From contig OU342639.1 of the NCBI GenBank assembly GCA_910589415.1, forward strand, positions 14,082,268 through 14,146,267: a stretch of 64,000 bases of DNA. Direction: 5' to 3'. Below the pieces are notes generated by a model, which was not told the origin of the DNA, searched no databases, and saw only the letters and a list, made by a program, of their open reading frames with translations. A program made the position numbers and the translations under genes. This DNA is from Malachius bipustulatus. Taxonomy: Eukaryota > Arthropoda > Insecta > Coleoptera > Melyridae. Positions 22,718-34,029 of the stretch are shown one piece after another; within the stretch, counting starts at the first letter, position 1, and each line of letters starts with the position of its first letter.

Positions 22718-25295
22718 GTTCGTTCCACCACGGACATTCCAACATTGTCGCTCAGAAAACCTGATGGGAACTACACAGAAAATGAAGAGCAAAGAGCTCT
22801 ACTTCTGATAGAAACTCACTTTCCAGGCAGTGCACTGAAAGTAGGGAACGAGAATTCGTTCGAATCTGGTAAACCCACGAAAGAAGATTGGGAGGTCGCG
22901 AAAACCATCTGCACCTCCGAAAGACTGAAATGGGCAATTGGCACCTTTCAACCATTCAAATCACCCGGGGTGGATGGCATATTCCCGGCTCTTCTGCAAA
23001 AAGGACTGGAGGATCTCATGCCACACCTGGTAAGAATATTCAGAAGCAGCCTGGCTATGGGATATATACCACAAGCCTGGAGGAAGGCGCAAGTCATCTT
23101 TATTCCTAAGGCAGGAAGAAAGGACACCTCTCTCCCGAAGTCATTTAGACCCATCTGTCTTACCTCCTTCTTACTAAAGACGATGGAGAAAATCATTGAT
23201 AATCACATCAGAACGGAAACACTGAACAGGGGACCACTACACCCAAGCCAGCATGCATACAGAGCGGGCAGATCGACAGAGACCGCCCTGTATGAGCTGA
23301 CAGAAAAGATTCAGGACACTCTGGAGTACAAGGAAACGGCCATTTGTGCCTTTCTGGACATAGAAGGAGCATTCGACAACACCTCTTGCGATGCTATCAA
23401 GAAAGCCCTAACTAAAAAAGGCATAAACAGCACAACATCTCATTGGATTCAACAAATGCTGTCCACAAGAATAATTGGAACCAAAGTGGGCGATGACACC
23501 ATCCAGGTGAAAAAAACAAAAGGATGCACACAAGGAGGGGTGTTATCCCCCCTCCTATGGAGCCTGGTAGCAGACGAGCTCCTCGGGTTACTCACCGATA
23601 ACGGCATTACCTGCATCGGGTATGCCGATGACATCGTCATCATGGCCAGAGGAAAATTTGAAGGAACACTCTGCTACATAGTACAGAGGGGGTTAAAGAT
23701 AACCTTGAAATGGTGCCAGGAAATAGGACTCAACATCAATCCTATAAAAACTACACTGATACCATTCACAAGAAAAAACAAGCTTCCAAACCTCAAAACC
23801 ACCGACTTAAATGGAGTTGAGTTAGAATGGAAGGAAGAAGTAAAATATCTGGGAATAACACTGGATAAGAAGCTAATGTGGAACGAGCACTTGAGTGCAA
23901 CAGTAAGTAAGGCCACATCCGTACTCATTGTGGGCAGGAGAATGGCGGGGAATGCATGGGGTTGCAACCCATCCATTTTACGCTGGATGTACACCATGCT
24001 AGTGAGACCCATCATCACATACGGAGCGGTCGTCTGGTACAAGAGGACCAAGCTAATAACAGCGAGGAAAACACTCGAAAAGTTCCAGAGACTTGCATGC
24101 CTCTGCATCACAGGAGCAATGAGAACATGCCCAACAGCAGCGTTGGAAGTAATTCTAGATCTCACACCACTGCACTTAGTGATTGAGAGAAGTGCCGCAG
24201 AGGCTCAACTCAGAATGTCAAGAATGGGGATCAGAGGGACACTACGGACCGAGGGGAATCAACCCCTGAACATCTGTAAAAACCTCCTGATAACGCCAAA
24301 AGACAAAACTGTCAAGAAATTCAGCTTCAAGAGAAACTTCATCATGGAACTGTCTACGAAAGAAGAATGGAGCAACACATCCATTCACACTTTCAAAGAA
24401 GGTACAATAAGATGGTACACAGACGGCTCAAAGGCCACCGAGGGAACTGGGGCAGGAGTATATGGGCCAGGCACCAACTACTCCGAGCCGATGGGAACAT
24501 CCTCAAGCATACTTCAAGCCGAACTGTACGCAATAGAAGTATGCGCCCAAATAAACCTCGATAGAAACTATAAAAATAGGGAAATAGCAATACTGACAGA
24601 CAGTCAAGCAGCCATAAAGACGCTGAGCTCTCCTATCATCAGCTCAAAAATGGCATGGAACTGCCTACAAAAACTCAATAAACTAGGCAGAGAGAACAAA
24701 ATTCACCTCAAATGGATACTAAGACACACTGGGATTGAGGGAAACGAACGTGCCCACTCATTGGCAAGAAAAGGAGCATCGACACCCTTTATAGGACCAG
24801 AACCATTTTGTAGCCTTGAAGACACGTTCTTCAAGGCAGAACTTCGGAAGGAAGAAGAAAAACTGAGAGAAATCCATTGGAATAACCTCTCAGGATTGAG
24901 ACAATCCAAGGAGCTCCTCGGGAACTTTAACCGAGAAAGGTCAAGGAAACTCCTGACCCTCAACAAAGGAAGTCTCAGAATGCTAACAGGATTCCTAACA
25001 GGTCATTGCAAGCTCAATGAACACCTGAGGAAACTTGGTATAGAAAAAGATGGCGTTTGCAGACTCTGCAGGGAAGAAAACGAGACTCCTCGTCACCCAT
25101 TGATGAACTGCGAAGCACTAGAACGTGAAAGAAACGAAGTTCTGGGCCAACACCAGCTCAACGGGGGGGGCTTTGTCCGCCCTTGATCCCCTTCAAATCC
25201 TGAAATTCCTAAGGGAAGCGGAGTTGGAGAGGCTGCTTAAAAGAAGGGAATATACTCCAAAGAAGCAGAGAAGAGGAGGCACAATAGATCTGTAA
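22718..25295 (+). CDS. ORF2 fragment: reverse transcriptase, RNase H and CCHC-like end (truncated, frameshifted)
   Basis: The frame is open from the left insertion junction. The first long-frame codon (22745) is TTG, so there is no real start. It first encodes the linker before RT (about residues 1-70). RT follows with SPGVDGIFPALL, FRPICLTSF, FLDIEGAFDN, GCTQGGVLSPLLW and the catalytic YADD (near 23620). RNase H is at about residues 550-680, with RWYTDGSKATEGTGAG, AELYAIE, TDSQAAI and HTGIEGNERAHSLA. The last conserved acidic position of RNase H, usually D in NE-x-A-D, is H here. The C-terminal GHCKLNEHLRKLG and CRLCREENETPRH form a CxxC...H motif. A run of eight G at 25163-25170 shifts the frame. 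With seven, it would continue to the TAA at 25293-25295, adding a Lys/Arg-rich tail. It acts on its own RNA at a nicked chromosomal target. This copy is probably inactive. Confidence 0.9.
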
Positions 25296-25345
25296 CAGGT
25301 CGCGGCGCATCTGACACCCTCAATATCAATATCAAATCAAATCAA
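22718..25345 (+). mobile_element. 5'-truncated I-type non-LTR retrotransposon
   Basis: The element lies between two perfect copies of TACAAAATATGGC (22705-22717 and 25346-25358). It carries the 3' half of ORF2: RT, RNase H and a Cys/His motif. It ends not in poly(A) but in a short ATCAA-type repeat tail (about 25318-25345), which suits I/R1-type elements. The endonuclease domain and ORF1 are missing, as expected from incomplete target-primed reverse transcription. The perfect duplication and nearly open frame indicate a young insertion. It landed inside an older repeat whose empty version is at 35.3 kb. Confidence 0.9.
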
Positions 25346-25504
25346 TACAAAATATGGCAATCGTTTTAAAAATTTTTGAAAATGTCACAGGAAAAAGTTG
25401 TTTGATTTTGATTCATTGATTTCATTTTCAACCAACGTACTAACTTGAGCCCTCTAGCAAAAAAAAAAGTTTAAAAAAATTTGTTGAACTGAGCATTGAG
25501 TGTT

Positions 25505-27865
25505 AATTGACTGGCCTCCGTCAGGCTGCCAAAGAATCCAAATCTGAGTTTCTACTTTGTGTGTGAGTTTCGTCGTTGTTGATAGTTTTTTTTTAAATTT
25601 CTATACCTAGTCTTCTTTTTTTCTAGCAACGCTAAGGGGTGATATAAAAATCAAGTAAGATTTCGAATGTATGTACCTAAAAATATTACCGAGATTCCTC
25701 TCATTTATTATTGCCATCGAATTACAATCTCTTATAAGGAAATATTTTAGTATGAATCGGACGTATAAGAATTTCTGGTATTATTATTTTCAAACGGTGT
25801 TTTGAATAGCAAAAGCATTATGGTCACGCTATTACCAGCGATCTTATTCAGGATATTTCTCATGCACTTCTTAAGGATATTTGTGAGTGAAGAGGGAGAA
25901 ATAGCACGTAAACGCTGGAGAATTCATATATAAAGGCCTCACGATCGGATATGACCTGACAATTTATTCTTGCTGGGATATTCCTACATATTTTACTCTA
26001 CCAGTGGATGAGACGGGTTACGCGAAGCTTCCCTGTTTTCGCGTGACATCTGTCAGCAGACGACTGTGTATTGAAACGAAAATTGTTATTTCGCCTGTTT
26101 GGAAAACGCATACTTTGATCCGTTATAAAGCAAAGTCCTTATTTTGTCTCGAGTTGTATGATGTGTAGCGATAGCACCCTCGTAATAATATGACAGAGCT
26201 ATCACTGAAAATCAAGCCTTAAAATTAAAAAAAAATCGGTCGATCATATTATTGTAAGGACTGAGCTTTTGCTGCTAGATTAATAAAAAGAAAATTGAAT
26301 TTAAAAGATGAGTAATATTCAGAAATACCAGAGATACGAAGGTGTAATTATTGAAGAATGCAGCCTAAAAATATTCCCTCAAGGGAAAACGCAATACAAA
26401 TTCCAACTTATGAACGATCTCCCTAGTTTGGCATTGAGCTTAAAGTTCTTATAAAACTGTGGATTCCAGTGAGTTGCAATATCCATAGAGGAGAACGATT
26501 TATTCATAAAAAGTAATAGCAAGTTCCACAAATAGCCGTTCTGGTAAAATGTATGGATTGTTCTTAATAGATCGTTAAAGTATGTTGACGAATTATTAAT
26601 CAACACGTTTTCATACTTTCAACATAGCCGGTAGGTACTCTCAAAATAAGTCAATTAGTTTTCCTAATTACTTATTAGGATGATTAAAGGGTAAAATTCT
26701 GTGCTGTGAAAATACAAACCAATATGGTTTTATAATTTCTAAATGATTAAAGGTTTAATTAGTCTTTGAAGACGCGGCTTATACAAAATTAAAAAAAGTA
26801 AATTATTGGAAATGCCTGCCGCAACAAGTATATAATTTCGTTTATGAGCGAAAATCTAAAAAGAGATTGATAGGTAATCAAGCAGATTTTTTTATTGAAT
26901 CCTCGTGTATATTTAAGTCTTCATGCCTTAAAATATTTAAATATTGACTTCCGTCGAGAAGGAATTTCTCAAAGGATCGTTCCCTTGTGATTTGCCGAAT
27001 TTATTAAATATTTTACGCATCAATCTGAGAAGAACTTTTTCAAATAGAAACCTAGACAGCACAACGATACGCCATAAACAGTGGGTTAGTAATTTGAGCA
27101 TTGAATTAAAAAGCCAATCCTGAAAGAAACAAAATCAATTTAATAGAGGAAAATTGATTTCTTATTAGACTACTTAATGGTAACAAATAAATAAATATCT
27201 AGACATTGGAGTAACAGTTGCCCAACATTCGGGATTCGGGTAACTATATTAGATCAAAGACGATGCTTATTCGAATGTCTTTAATCAAGGTAAGATTAAT
27301 TTATGTCCTTCGTAGTTTTTGTGAAACGTTCTCTTTGTGTAAGTATAATTTATTTATTTATTATTAAAGTTGGTGTCGCGGCATCAAAGGACAGCGCTAT
27401 ATCTTTTCTCTCACGAACCATCCATCTTAACTGTCCTGGATATGACCTAGAGTTCAGATTTATATTACAGAGTTTGTTCTATGATCGAGACGACGTCTTC
27501 TATTACTTCTAGACTGGCTTTATATAGATACATTACCCAGCAAAAGGAAAAAAACAAAAAGCAAATTTAATAAAAATTAGACAAGAAAAAAATTCCTGCA
27601 GTATCATTAAAATAACTATTAAAATTCTATCTCCTATTGTAATATATTAGTACATTAGTATATTAATGCAAATCAAACTAATAGGAAGTATATGGCAACA
27701 TGGCAGCGTATATATAGAAGAAGTTAAGAATAAGCTAAATAAGTTGAACAAAAGTGACTTAATACGCATAATAATAGAGAAAATGTACCTGACGACATCA
27801 AATAGAGTGATAGAATAGCAAAATATGTAAAAAATGTGGCTATGTGGGAAACAACAGACAAAAAA
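25505..27865. other. No supported feature
   Basis: Ordinary AT-rich DNA. A TATATAAAGG string at about 25926 is a possible core-promoter element, but no gene follows in either direction, so I do not annotate a promoter. Short frames near 26.4 and 27.3 kb have no recognisable features. Confidence 0.25.
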
Positions 27866-27871
27866 TCTGAC

Positions 27872-28852
27872 GACCTTGTTCACACCGAAAGCAACTCATA
27901 AGCCTTGTCCACACCGAAAGCAACACATAGAAACATTCTGTTTATGTTGCTTGTTCCTGGAACTTGTTTCTGAATGTTGCTTTATGTTCCTCATTGTTTA
28001 CGGTTGCAGGAACAAAAGTTCCTATAAGTAGCTTGTTTCCATATTTAGCGGCAAAGATCAAAGAAAATATAGAAACATTGGTAAACATTTTTTGTTTCTC
28101 AACGGTATTTTTATCAATGTGGACACGTTGTTGCTTGTTCCCAAAGATCGAAACTTGCGCCGTGAAGACGTCGCGTAGTTGCCGAAAACATCAGCTTTTA
28201 ACTTGACTTAGTTCAGTATACATAAAATAATAAAAAACATTAATTAATAATAAAAATCATGCCGTTTAAATGGACGACAGAAAATACATAATGTGACGTA
28301 TGACACCATGTGACTTTCTGTCTAAAAGACTTTCAGCCAATATTATAAAGGCTCATCAGGCTAACGGGCAGATTTCTGTGCTCGTTTTTGAAGCTAATAT
28401 CTACGTAAAATGACTTTTAATAACATTTTTGTAATTACTTTCATGTCAAGAATAGATAAATTTAAATATTTTCCACTTAGACTCGATACCTTCTTCAGAA
28501 ATGGTCACAGAAATCTGCCCGTTAACTTACTGAGCCTTTATAATACCCGCTGTTGGTCGAGTCCAACATTTACGGACTCGTTTTTTTGTGTTTTTGTAAA
28601 ATAATTACAATTGCAGCTGCTGCTGCCTGTAAATCTTCTTCATCGTACCACATTGTTTAGAAACATACACTGCACTGATGTAGACACAACGTTTCCTATT
28701 GCAGCAACACAACAAAACATTCACAAAACTGAATGACCTTGGTGTGGACAGAATGTTTACGGAGCTTTTGCTGTTTTTTCTGTTTCCATAAACAGGTTGC
28801 GGCAACCAGTAACAAAATGTTCCTCTGTGTTTCTTTGGTGTGGACAAGGCTT
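27872..28852. mobile_element. Foldback/MITE-like element with TAAGCCTTGTCCACACC ends
   Basis: The left end at 27900 (TAAGCCTTGTCCACACC) is matched by the complement at the right end (GGTGTGGACAAGGCTTA, ending 28852). The similarity continues inward less perfectly through GAAACA- and AACATTCTGT-type strings. The terminal 30 bases are duplicated in tandem at 27872-27899 as a degenerate copy (ACCTTGTTCACACCGAAAG). A second element (28343-28543) is nested inside. No transposase frame. Confidence 0.6.
28343..28543. mobile_element. 201-bp nested MITE with TA duplication
   Basis: Inverted repeats of about 38 bases begin TTATAAAGGCTCATCAGGC and end with a close complement. Both contain the AACGGGCAGATTTCTGTG block or its complement. 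TA flanks each side (28341-28342 and 28544-28545). It sits wholly inside the larger foldback element and is therefore younger. Confidence 0.7.
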
Positions 28853-28859
28853 ACTATCT

Positions 28860-29479
28860 ACAATGTTGAGAACACAAAGGTCACCAAGTTGAAATGCGAG
28901 CTGCACATCACAACACTCAAATTGCAGGCGGCTGCAGAGAGGATTATAAGTGAGTTAGAGAGAATAATTAGTAATCAGGAATTAATTATTATTAGTTCGA
29001 TACATCGAGCGACCAATGTCAAGGTTAGTAATCATAACAAACGTAAACAAACGGAGGATTTAACTAACACAGGCCCCGGCAGTGTTGCCGCTGCGAAAGC
29101 AAAAGCCAAGAATGCAGGGGGCGAAAATTTTTTTGCAAAGGCATGAGAGAGCGAAAATGAAGAAAATGTTATGCAACTTGCGAGTACTACAGGTACGACG
29201 ACAACGACCCTTCTGACTATACCCGCTATTGATGAAGATAGCACGGGGTATACAAGACAGAGGAGAAACAGGATACAAATTGTTGGGACCAACACCCAGG
29301 AGGGAAGCGGATTAAGATCAGCAACGCGGTACTCGTACTGGCACGTGTACAGGCTCAATCCGGAAACAACGAGGGAAGAAGTGATGAAATACATCCAGGG
29401 AGACTTCCCCGAAGCTCAAGTCGAAGAATATAGCTCATTCAAAGTTACGGCTATAGAGAGGAGGACGGAAATGCACTGA
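28860..29479 (+). pseudogene. ORF1-like protein of the retrotransposon, broken
   Basis: Two overlapping frames cover this stretch. The first has a coiled-coil-like segment (KLKCELHITTLKLQAAAERI) and then a basic stretch. It stops at about 29146. The second has a Thr-rich part followed by YWHVYRLNPETTREEVMKYI and EEYSSFKVTAIE. That pattern (aromatic strand, short helix, YxSFKV) is typical of the RNA-binding C-terminal domain of insect Jockey/CR1 ORF1 proteins. The frame change between them is near 29150. ORF1 proteins bind element RNA and form particles with it. The start of the protein is not defined, because a foldback element lies directly upstream. Confidence 0.5.
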
Positions 29480-29599
29480 CCGAAGCGAACAGGTTGCCAA
29501 GCGGGTGTCGAATAAATAATTTTTTCTTTCCAGAGAAAAGAAAAATAAACGGTAACAAACAGACCAGGTCAGATAATATTGGGAGAGAAAATCAGATAA

Positions 29600-30169
29600 C
29601 CATATTTCATCTAAATATACAGCTTGGGTAATAAAACTGATCTTTTATCGATTTTTTTAGATAATAGACCTTATGATGTCGTATGTTTGAGCGAAGATGC
29701 GCAGGATAACAACGCGATTAATAGCATAAAATTTCGTAATTATAAATTACAGACAAGTTATTGCAGACCACCGGGGCGGCACGGTGGCGTGGCTATCTAC
29801 ACTAGTGGTGGCAGAGTGGAGTGCGGGGACCTGGGGGTGAGGATTGGTGGATTGAGTTGCGAGTATCATGCAGAGTTCGCCGGCGTAGGATTATGGGACA
29901 AAAGAGTGGCAATTGTGGTTTTGTACAGGTCATCTGCTCAGGGTGAGTTTAGACTTTTTTTCGATCGGGTGGAGAGACTCCTGGATTGCATGACGGATAA
30001 ATATAAATATTTGTTCATGTTGGGAGATTTCAACTGCGACACAGTCATGTTCCCCAGAGAAGCCAAACAACTAACACACTTAATGAATTCCTAAAACCTA
30101 AAAAACACTGTATATGGGGATACACCTGAGTAACGAAGACTTCGGCATCAAAACTTGACAATATATATA
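29600..30169 (+). pseudogene. AP-type endonuclease domain of ORF2
   Basis: The frame contains RPYDVVCLSE (the first catalytic acidic block), GRHGGVAIYTSGG, VVLYRSS and FMLGDFNCD, which are the standard landmarks of the APE-like endonuclease of non-LTR elements. This domain nicks genomic DNA to prime reverse transcription. The listed start (29624) is not ATG-like, and the N-terminal strand probably lies just upstream. The frame stops at 30094. Downstream traces continue to 30169, where the 1.2-kb palindrome interrupts the gene. On the other side, at 31375, the sequence resumes as TNYPDGNKHT, part of the end of the same domain. Confidence 0.7.
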
Positions 30170-31369
30170 CAGGGTCCCATAACATGTGGGCAATCTCCCG
30201 GATTTGGGTATATTTCGTAAAAATAAATGAAAAAATAGCTATAAAATTAATTCCTCAGAGACACCCCTACAAAGATATTAGCTGTTGAAGTTGAGGGTTG
30301 AAAATCAATTTTTTGCAATAACTTTTTTATTTCTTGACCGATTTTGATAATTTTTGGTGTTATTTTGTATTATTTTGGACTGTTTAGAATAGTGTTTCAT
30401 AATCTTTGATAGCACATACGTAGACCTCGGGATGGCATAACCCCCTCATTCACTTGAAAGAAAACAATAAAAATAATAATTTTACAGTTTTTTAAGGTTA
30501 ATTTCCTTTTTATTTGACATTTTTTACATAAAAAATGTATCTTTATTTATTTCGATAGAGCGAACCGTTATCGAGATAAACGTCCTTCTAATAGGTGATG
30601 CGTCGCAGGAACTTTCTAAATTTCAAGTAAATTTTAACAAGATGGCTGACCTTTGACAGTAAATTGAGCAGGAAACAAAACAATAACTTAATTAAATACA
30701 CGTCAAATAGTGTCAAAGATTTCATTTCATGCAGATTCAATTCTAACTGATTTTAAAATGAGTTACACAAACGCTGAATACGCAGAAAATCAGTTAGAAT
30801 TGAATCTGCATGAAATGAAATCTTTTGACACTGACGTGTATTTAATTAAGTTATTGTTTTGTTTCCTGCTCAATTTACTGTCAAAGGTCAGCCATCTTGT
30901 TAAAATTTACTTGAAATTTAGAAAGTTCCTGCGACGCATCACCTATTAGAAGGACGTTTATCTCGATAACGGTTCGCTCTATCGAAATAAATAAGGACAC
31001 ATTTTTTATGTAAAAAATGTCAAATAAAAAGAAAATTAACCTTAAAAAACTGTAAAATTATTATTTTTATTGTTTTATTTCAAGTGAATGAGGGGGTTAT
31101 GCCATCCCGAGGTCTATGTATGTGCTATCAAAGATTATGAAACACTATTCTAAACAGTCCAAAATAATACAAAATAACACCAAAAATTATCAAAATCGGT
31201 CAAGAAATAAAAAAGTTATTGCAAAAAATTGATTTTCAACCCTCAACTTCAACAGCTAATATCTTTGTAGGGGTGTCTCTGAGGAATTAATTTTATAGCT
31301 ATTTTTTCATTTATTTTTACGAAATATACCCAAATCCGGGAGATTGCCCACATGTTATGGGACACCCTG
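30170..31369. mobile_element. 1,200-bp near-perfect palindromic element, TA duplication
   Basis: Ends are CAGGGTCCCATAACATGTGG and its complement (right end GACACCCTG). TA flanks both (30168-30169, 31370-31371). Arms of about 590 bases are almost identical and meet around 30770. The left terminal motif lacks two bases that the right end retains. The centre encodes MSYTNAEYAEN, which resembles the N-terminus of DUF4817-type mariner transposases. No other coding capacity survives. It splits the endonuclease region of the surrounding retrotransposon and so inserted after it. Confidence 0.85.
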
Positions 31370-31418
31370 TATATACGAATTACCCCGACGGAAATAAACA
31401 CACAAAAATAGTAGCACC

Positions 31419-31683
31419 AGTGACTTGCGGGTGCCAAGTGGTTCTCCGCTGGCACACGAAGCCATAGATCGCGGGTTCGAAACTCACCTCGGCCCACTTT
31501 ACTTTTCAGATTCATTTTCGAATGTCTGTGAAAAGTAAAACAAGCGATCGAACGTTTAAAAGGCAAATATAATTTAAAGTGTGTGTGGCTAAAGAGTTCG
31601 TGCTCAAAGCCAATTTACCAGAGTGGAGCGACTATGTCTTACCTACACAGTTAAGACCGATGCTCCCTCTTAAAAAACAAAAA
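31419..31683 (+). mobile_element. tRNA-derived SINE with 15-bp target-site duplication
   Basis: GGGTGCCAAGTGGTTCTCCG resembles a pol III A box, and GGGTTCGAAACTC is a good B box. The body ends with GGAGCGACTATGTCTTACC and GTTAAGACCGATGCTCCCTC, followed by an A-rich tail. The flanks are AAAAATAGTAGCACC (31404-31418) and AAAAATAGTAACACC (31684-31698), with one mismatch. Its 3' part is shared with the minus-strand SINE at 22.05 kb, so the two belong to one family. It lies within the linker of the Jockey/CR1-like element. Confidence 0.8.
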
Positions 31684-33172
31684 AAAAATAGTAACACCCA
31701 TCTTATCAGACGACAGGGGACAGACTATACAGATAACACGAAATGTTACTGAGGGCACCCCGGTGAATAAAGTACGGAGGTACCTCACACAAAGAGGGAT
31801 GAGGCATCTTAGAGCGGCAATCATAAAATAGAGATATTGAATTCAAAATTGACTGTACTAAATCAGGATGAACGGATTTATATGGGAACTGAAAACAGCG
31901 ATAGGCGCATTCAGTTCTCAAAAAAGGCTCAACAAATACAAAATCGGAAATATTTTGGTATAACAATGAATTGAAATATATGAGGAATACCTTCCAAGCC
32001 ATGAATACTGTCTATAACATTACGAGCACAGATAAAGACTGGAGGGCGCTAAAAATTTTTAAACAAACATATGAATCACGGGTCAAACAAATTAAGCAAT
32101 CTGCATACGACAGATACATTACACAACCAGGAAACATACAAAAAAAAACTGCTGGAATCTTATAAACCTAGAAAGAACAGTAATGTGGATTAGATATAAT
32201 GGGAGCCAAACAAAAATAACCGCCGATGAGTTTAAGCGCTATTTTGTGAGCGTTGCAGGAGAGATGCACGCTGCACTGGATGGGGACAGGACAACAAATG
32301 TTAGGCAGGTTGGGGTCCTTTTTTGCTACGGTATGAGTGTGCCACAAATCAAATTGATTAGCGAAGAAATAGTTAGTCACTTATATCTGAGATATTTAAC
32401 ATGTATATATCGGAGGGAGTCTTCCCTCAAAGTCTGAAACTAAATAGAATTGTACCTACCAATATATAAAAAAGGAAGTAAAGAGGACTTAAATAACTAT
32501 CGGCCCGTAGCAATAACGTCAATTTTCGAGAAAGCAATAATTAAAAATAGACTACAAACTTTCTTGGACTTTTGGACACAAACAAGACCTCAGCAAAATA
32601 CAGTTTGGGTTTAGAAGGGGAATGTCAACTACAAGCGTAATACACAAACTGGTGGGGGACATAGTGGAGGGTTTTAAAAGGAAACGAAACACAGATGAGG
32701 TACCACTCTGCGGCCTCACAAAGGCCTACAATTGTGGAGAGATACCTAACGGGTTTAGAGGAGTGGCTCATAAACTGATAGAATCATACCTTAGAACTAG
32801 GGAATATTATGTGGAAACTGAAGACGAAGATTCCCAGGTGTTAACGCAAAAATATGGAGTTCCTCAGGAATCAGTCCTTGCTCCCATATCATTTAATATG
32901 TACGTAAGTGATTTGCAATCCCATGTTGAGCAACCAAGGACGATGCAATTCGCAGATGACACGACGCTATACACAGTCGCTGGAGATCAGCTATCTATCA
33001 TGGAGGTGGCAATTAGACAAATAGACGAATGGTGCCTAAAAAATGGGCTCACACTTAACCACCAAAAAACTCAAAGGATCACTATCACCACAAATATAAC
33101 AGCTAGAAAACAGAGACCAATAAACTTGCTGGGAGTAAGAGATGCTAATCTTACTTGGGAGGGACACATATA
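31684..33172 (+). pseudogene. Linker and reverse transcriptase domain of ORF2
   Basis: Several short frames together cover the domain. The linker contains EIFWYNNELKYMRNTFQAMN and KIFKQTYESRVKQIKQSAYD. RT begins with RIVPIYKKGSKEDLNNYRP. The last frame (32622-33263) has STTSVIHKLVGDIVEGFKRK, LTKAYNC (altered from the usual D-containing block), YGVPQESVLAPISFNMYVSD and the catalytic FADDTTLY. At least four frame changes are needed to read it through, and the first catalytic Asp appears lost (KAYNC). The order and motifs place it with Jockey/CR1-type elements. The RT frame runs into the MITE at 33173. Confidence 0.75.
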
Positions 33173-33821
33173 CAGGGTGTATTGTAACGTCCGCATAATA
33201 TTAGCACCACGTGATTCTACATCAAAAACAGAACATAAAGTTTTCATACCGTTTAGCTCTTAGACCTCAAATAACGAAGTTATCGACCATTGTAGTTTAA
33301 ATTTGAAGTTTTTTAATACTCAAAAATATTGCTTAATATTATTAAAAAATTCTTAAGTAAGAAGTAAAATAGCCAAATTATCCAAAATTTTAGTTTTTTT
33401 TTTTGGTAAAAATGGTTTTAATTAACATTTCAAAACTAGGAATTATTTGATTTCCTGAGTTCCAATACTTCCAATCAATATTGCAACTGCGCGTTTTAAT
33501 TGTTGAATAAAAAATTGAAAAAATAAAAAATCTTTAAAAAAATTGCAACATTGCGACACGTCGCAGCATGACATTTGTCTTCTTGCACCTTTTTTCGATT
33601 ACATAGCAACGGCACACTATACCATAGTGAGGTGACTTCACGTCCAATAAGTTATCTTAATTTTTATACCAGCGCCAGTGTTGCAAAATTTTAGAACGTT
33701 AAATTGTCCATATCTTAAAATCTGTGTACATCAAGAAAAAAACTGTTGAGGACTTTTTTGTTCTGTTTTTGATGTAGAATCGCGTGGTGCTAATATTATG
33801 CGGACGTTACAATACACCCTG
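33173..33821. mobile_element. 649-bp MITE, CAGGGTGTATTG ends, TA duplication
   Basis: Inverted repeats of about 63 bp start CAGGGTGTATTGTAACGTCC and differ by a single visible base (CACGTG against CACGCG). TA flanks both ends (33171-33172 and 33822-33823). The interior is AT-rich and non-coding. It interrupts the RT/thumb region. The RT sequence resumes immediately after, with EQVCNRVSSALYIIRRF in one frame. Confidence 0.85.
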
Positions 33822-34029
33822 TAGAACAGGTATGTAACAGAGTCTCATCTGCTTTGTATATTATAAGGAGATTTCCACTTTAGTAAACAGGGAAGTCTTA
33901 AGATTGGCCTACTACGGTATCGTAGGAGTGTACATCGGTACACTCCCCCCTATCTTTCTTATGATAATACGCTCTGGGGTAGTTCAAAAATCATGCTTGA
34001 ATTGCGAATAAAAATTAAGAACTGAATAT

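Larger units (their letters stand above)
22570..25500 (+). repeat. Host repeat interrupted by the I-type element
   Basis: The left part (22570-22717) holds TAGTTTGTGCTTTAAAAATG and GACACGCACAC, and the right part (25359-25500) holds AATGTCACAGGAAAAAGTTG and ATTTGTTGAACTG. Together they match a continuous sequence at 35205-35450, which is therefore a paralogue without the insertion. Confidence 0.75.

Noticed and set aside
23449..24966. Minus-strand frames of up to 163 codons within the I-type ORF2
   Set aside because: Shadow frames of a clear RT/RNase H gene, with no motif of their own.
25920..25960. TATA-containing promoter (TATATAAAGG)
   Set aside because: No transcribed or coding sequence downstream on either strand supports it, and TATA strings are common in AT-rich DNA.
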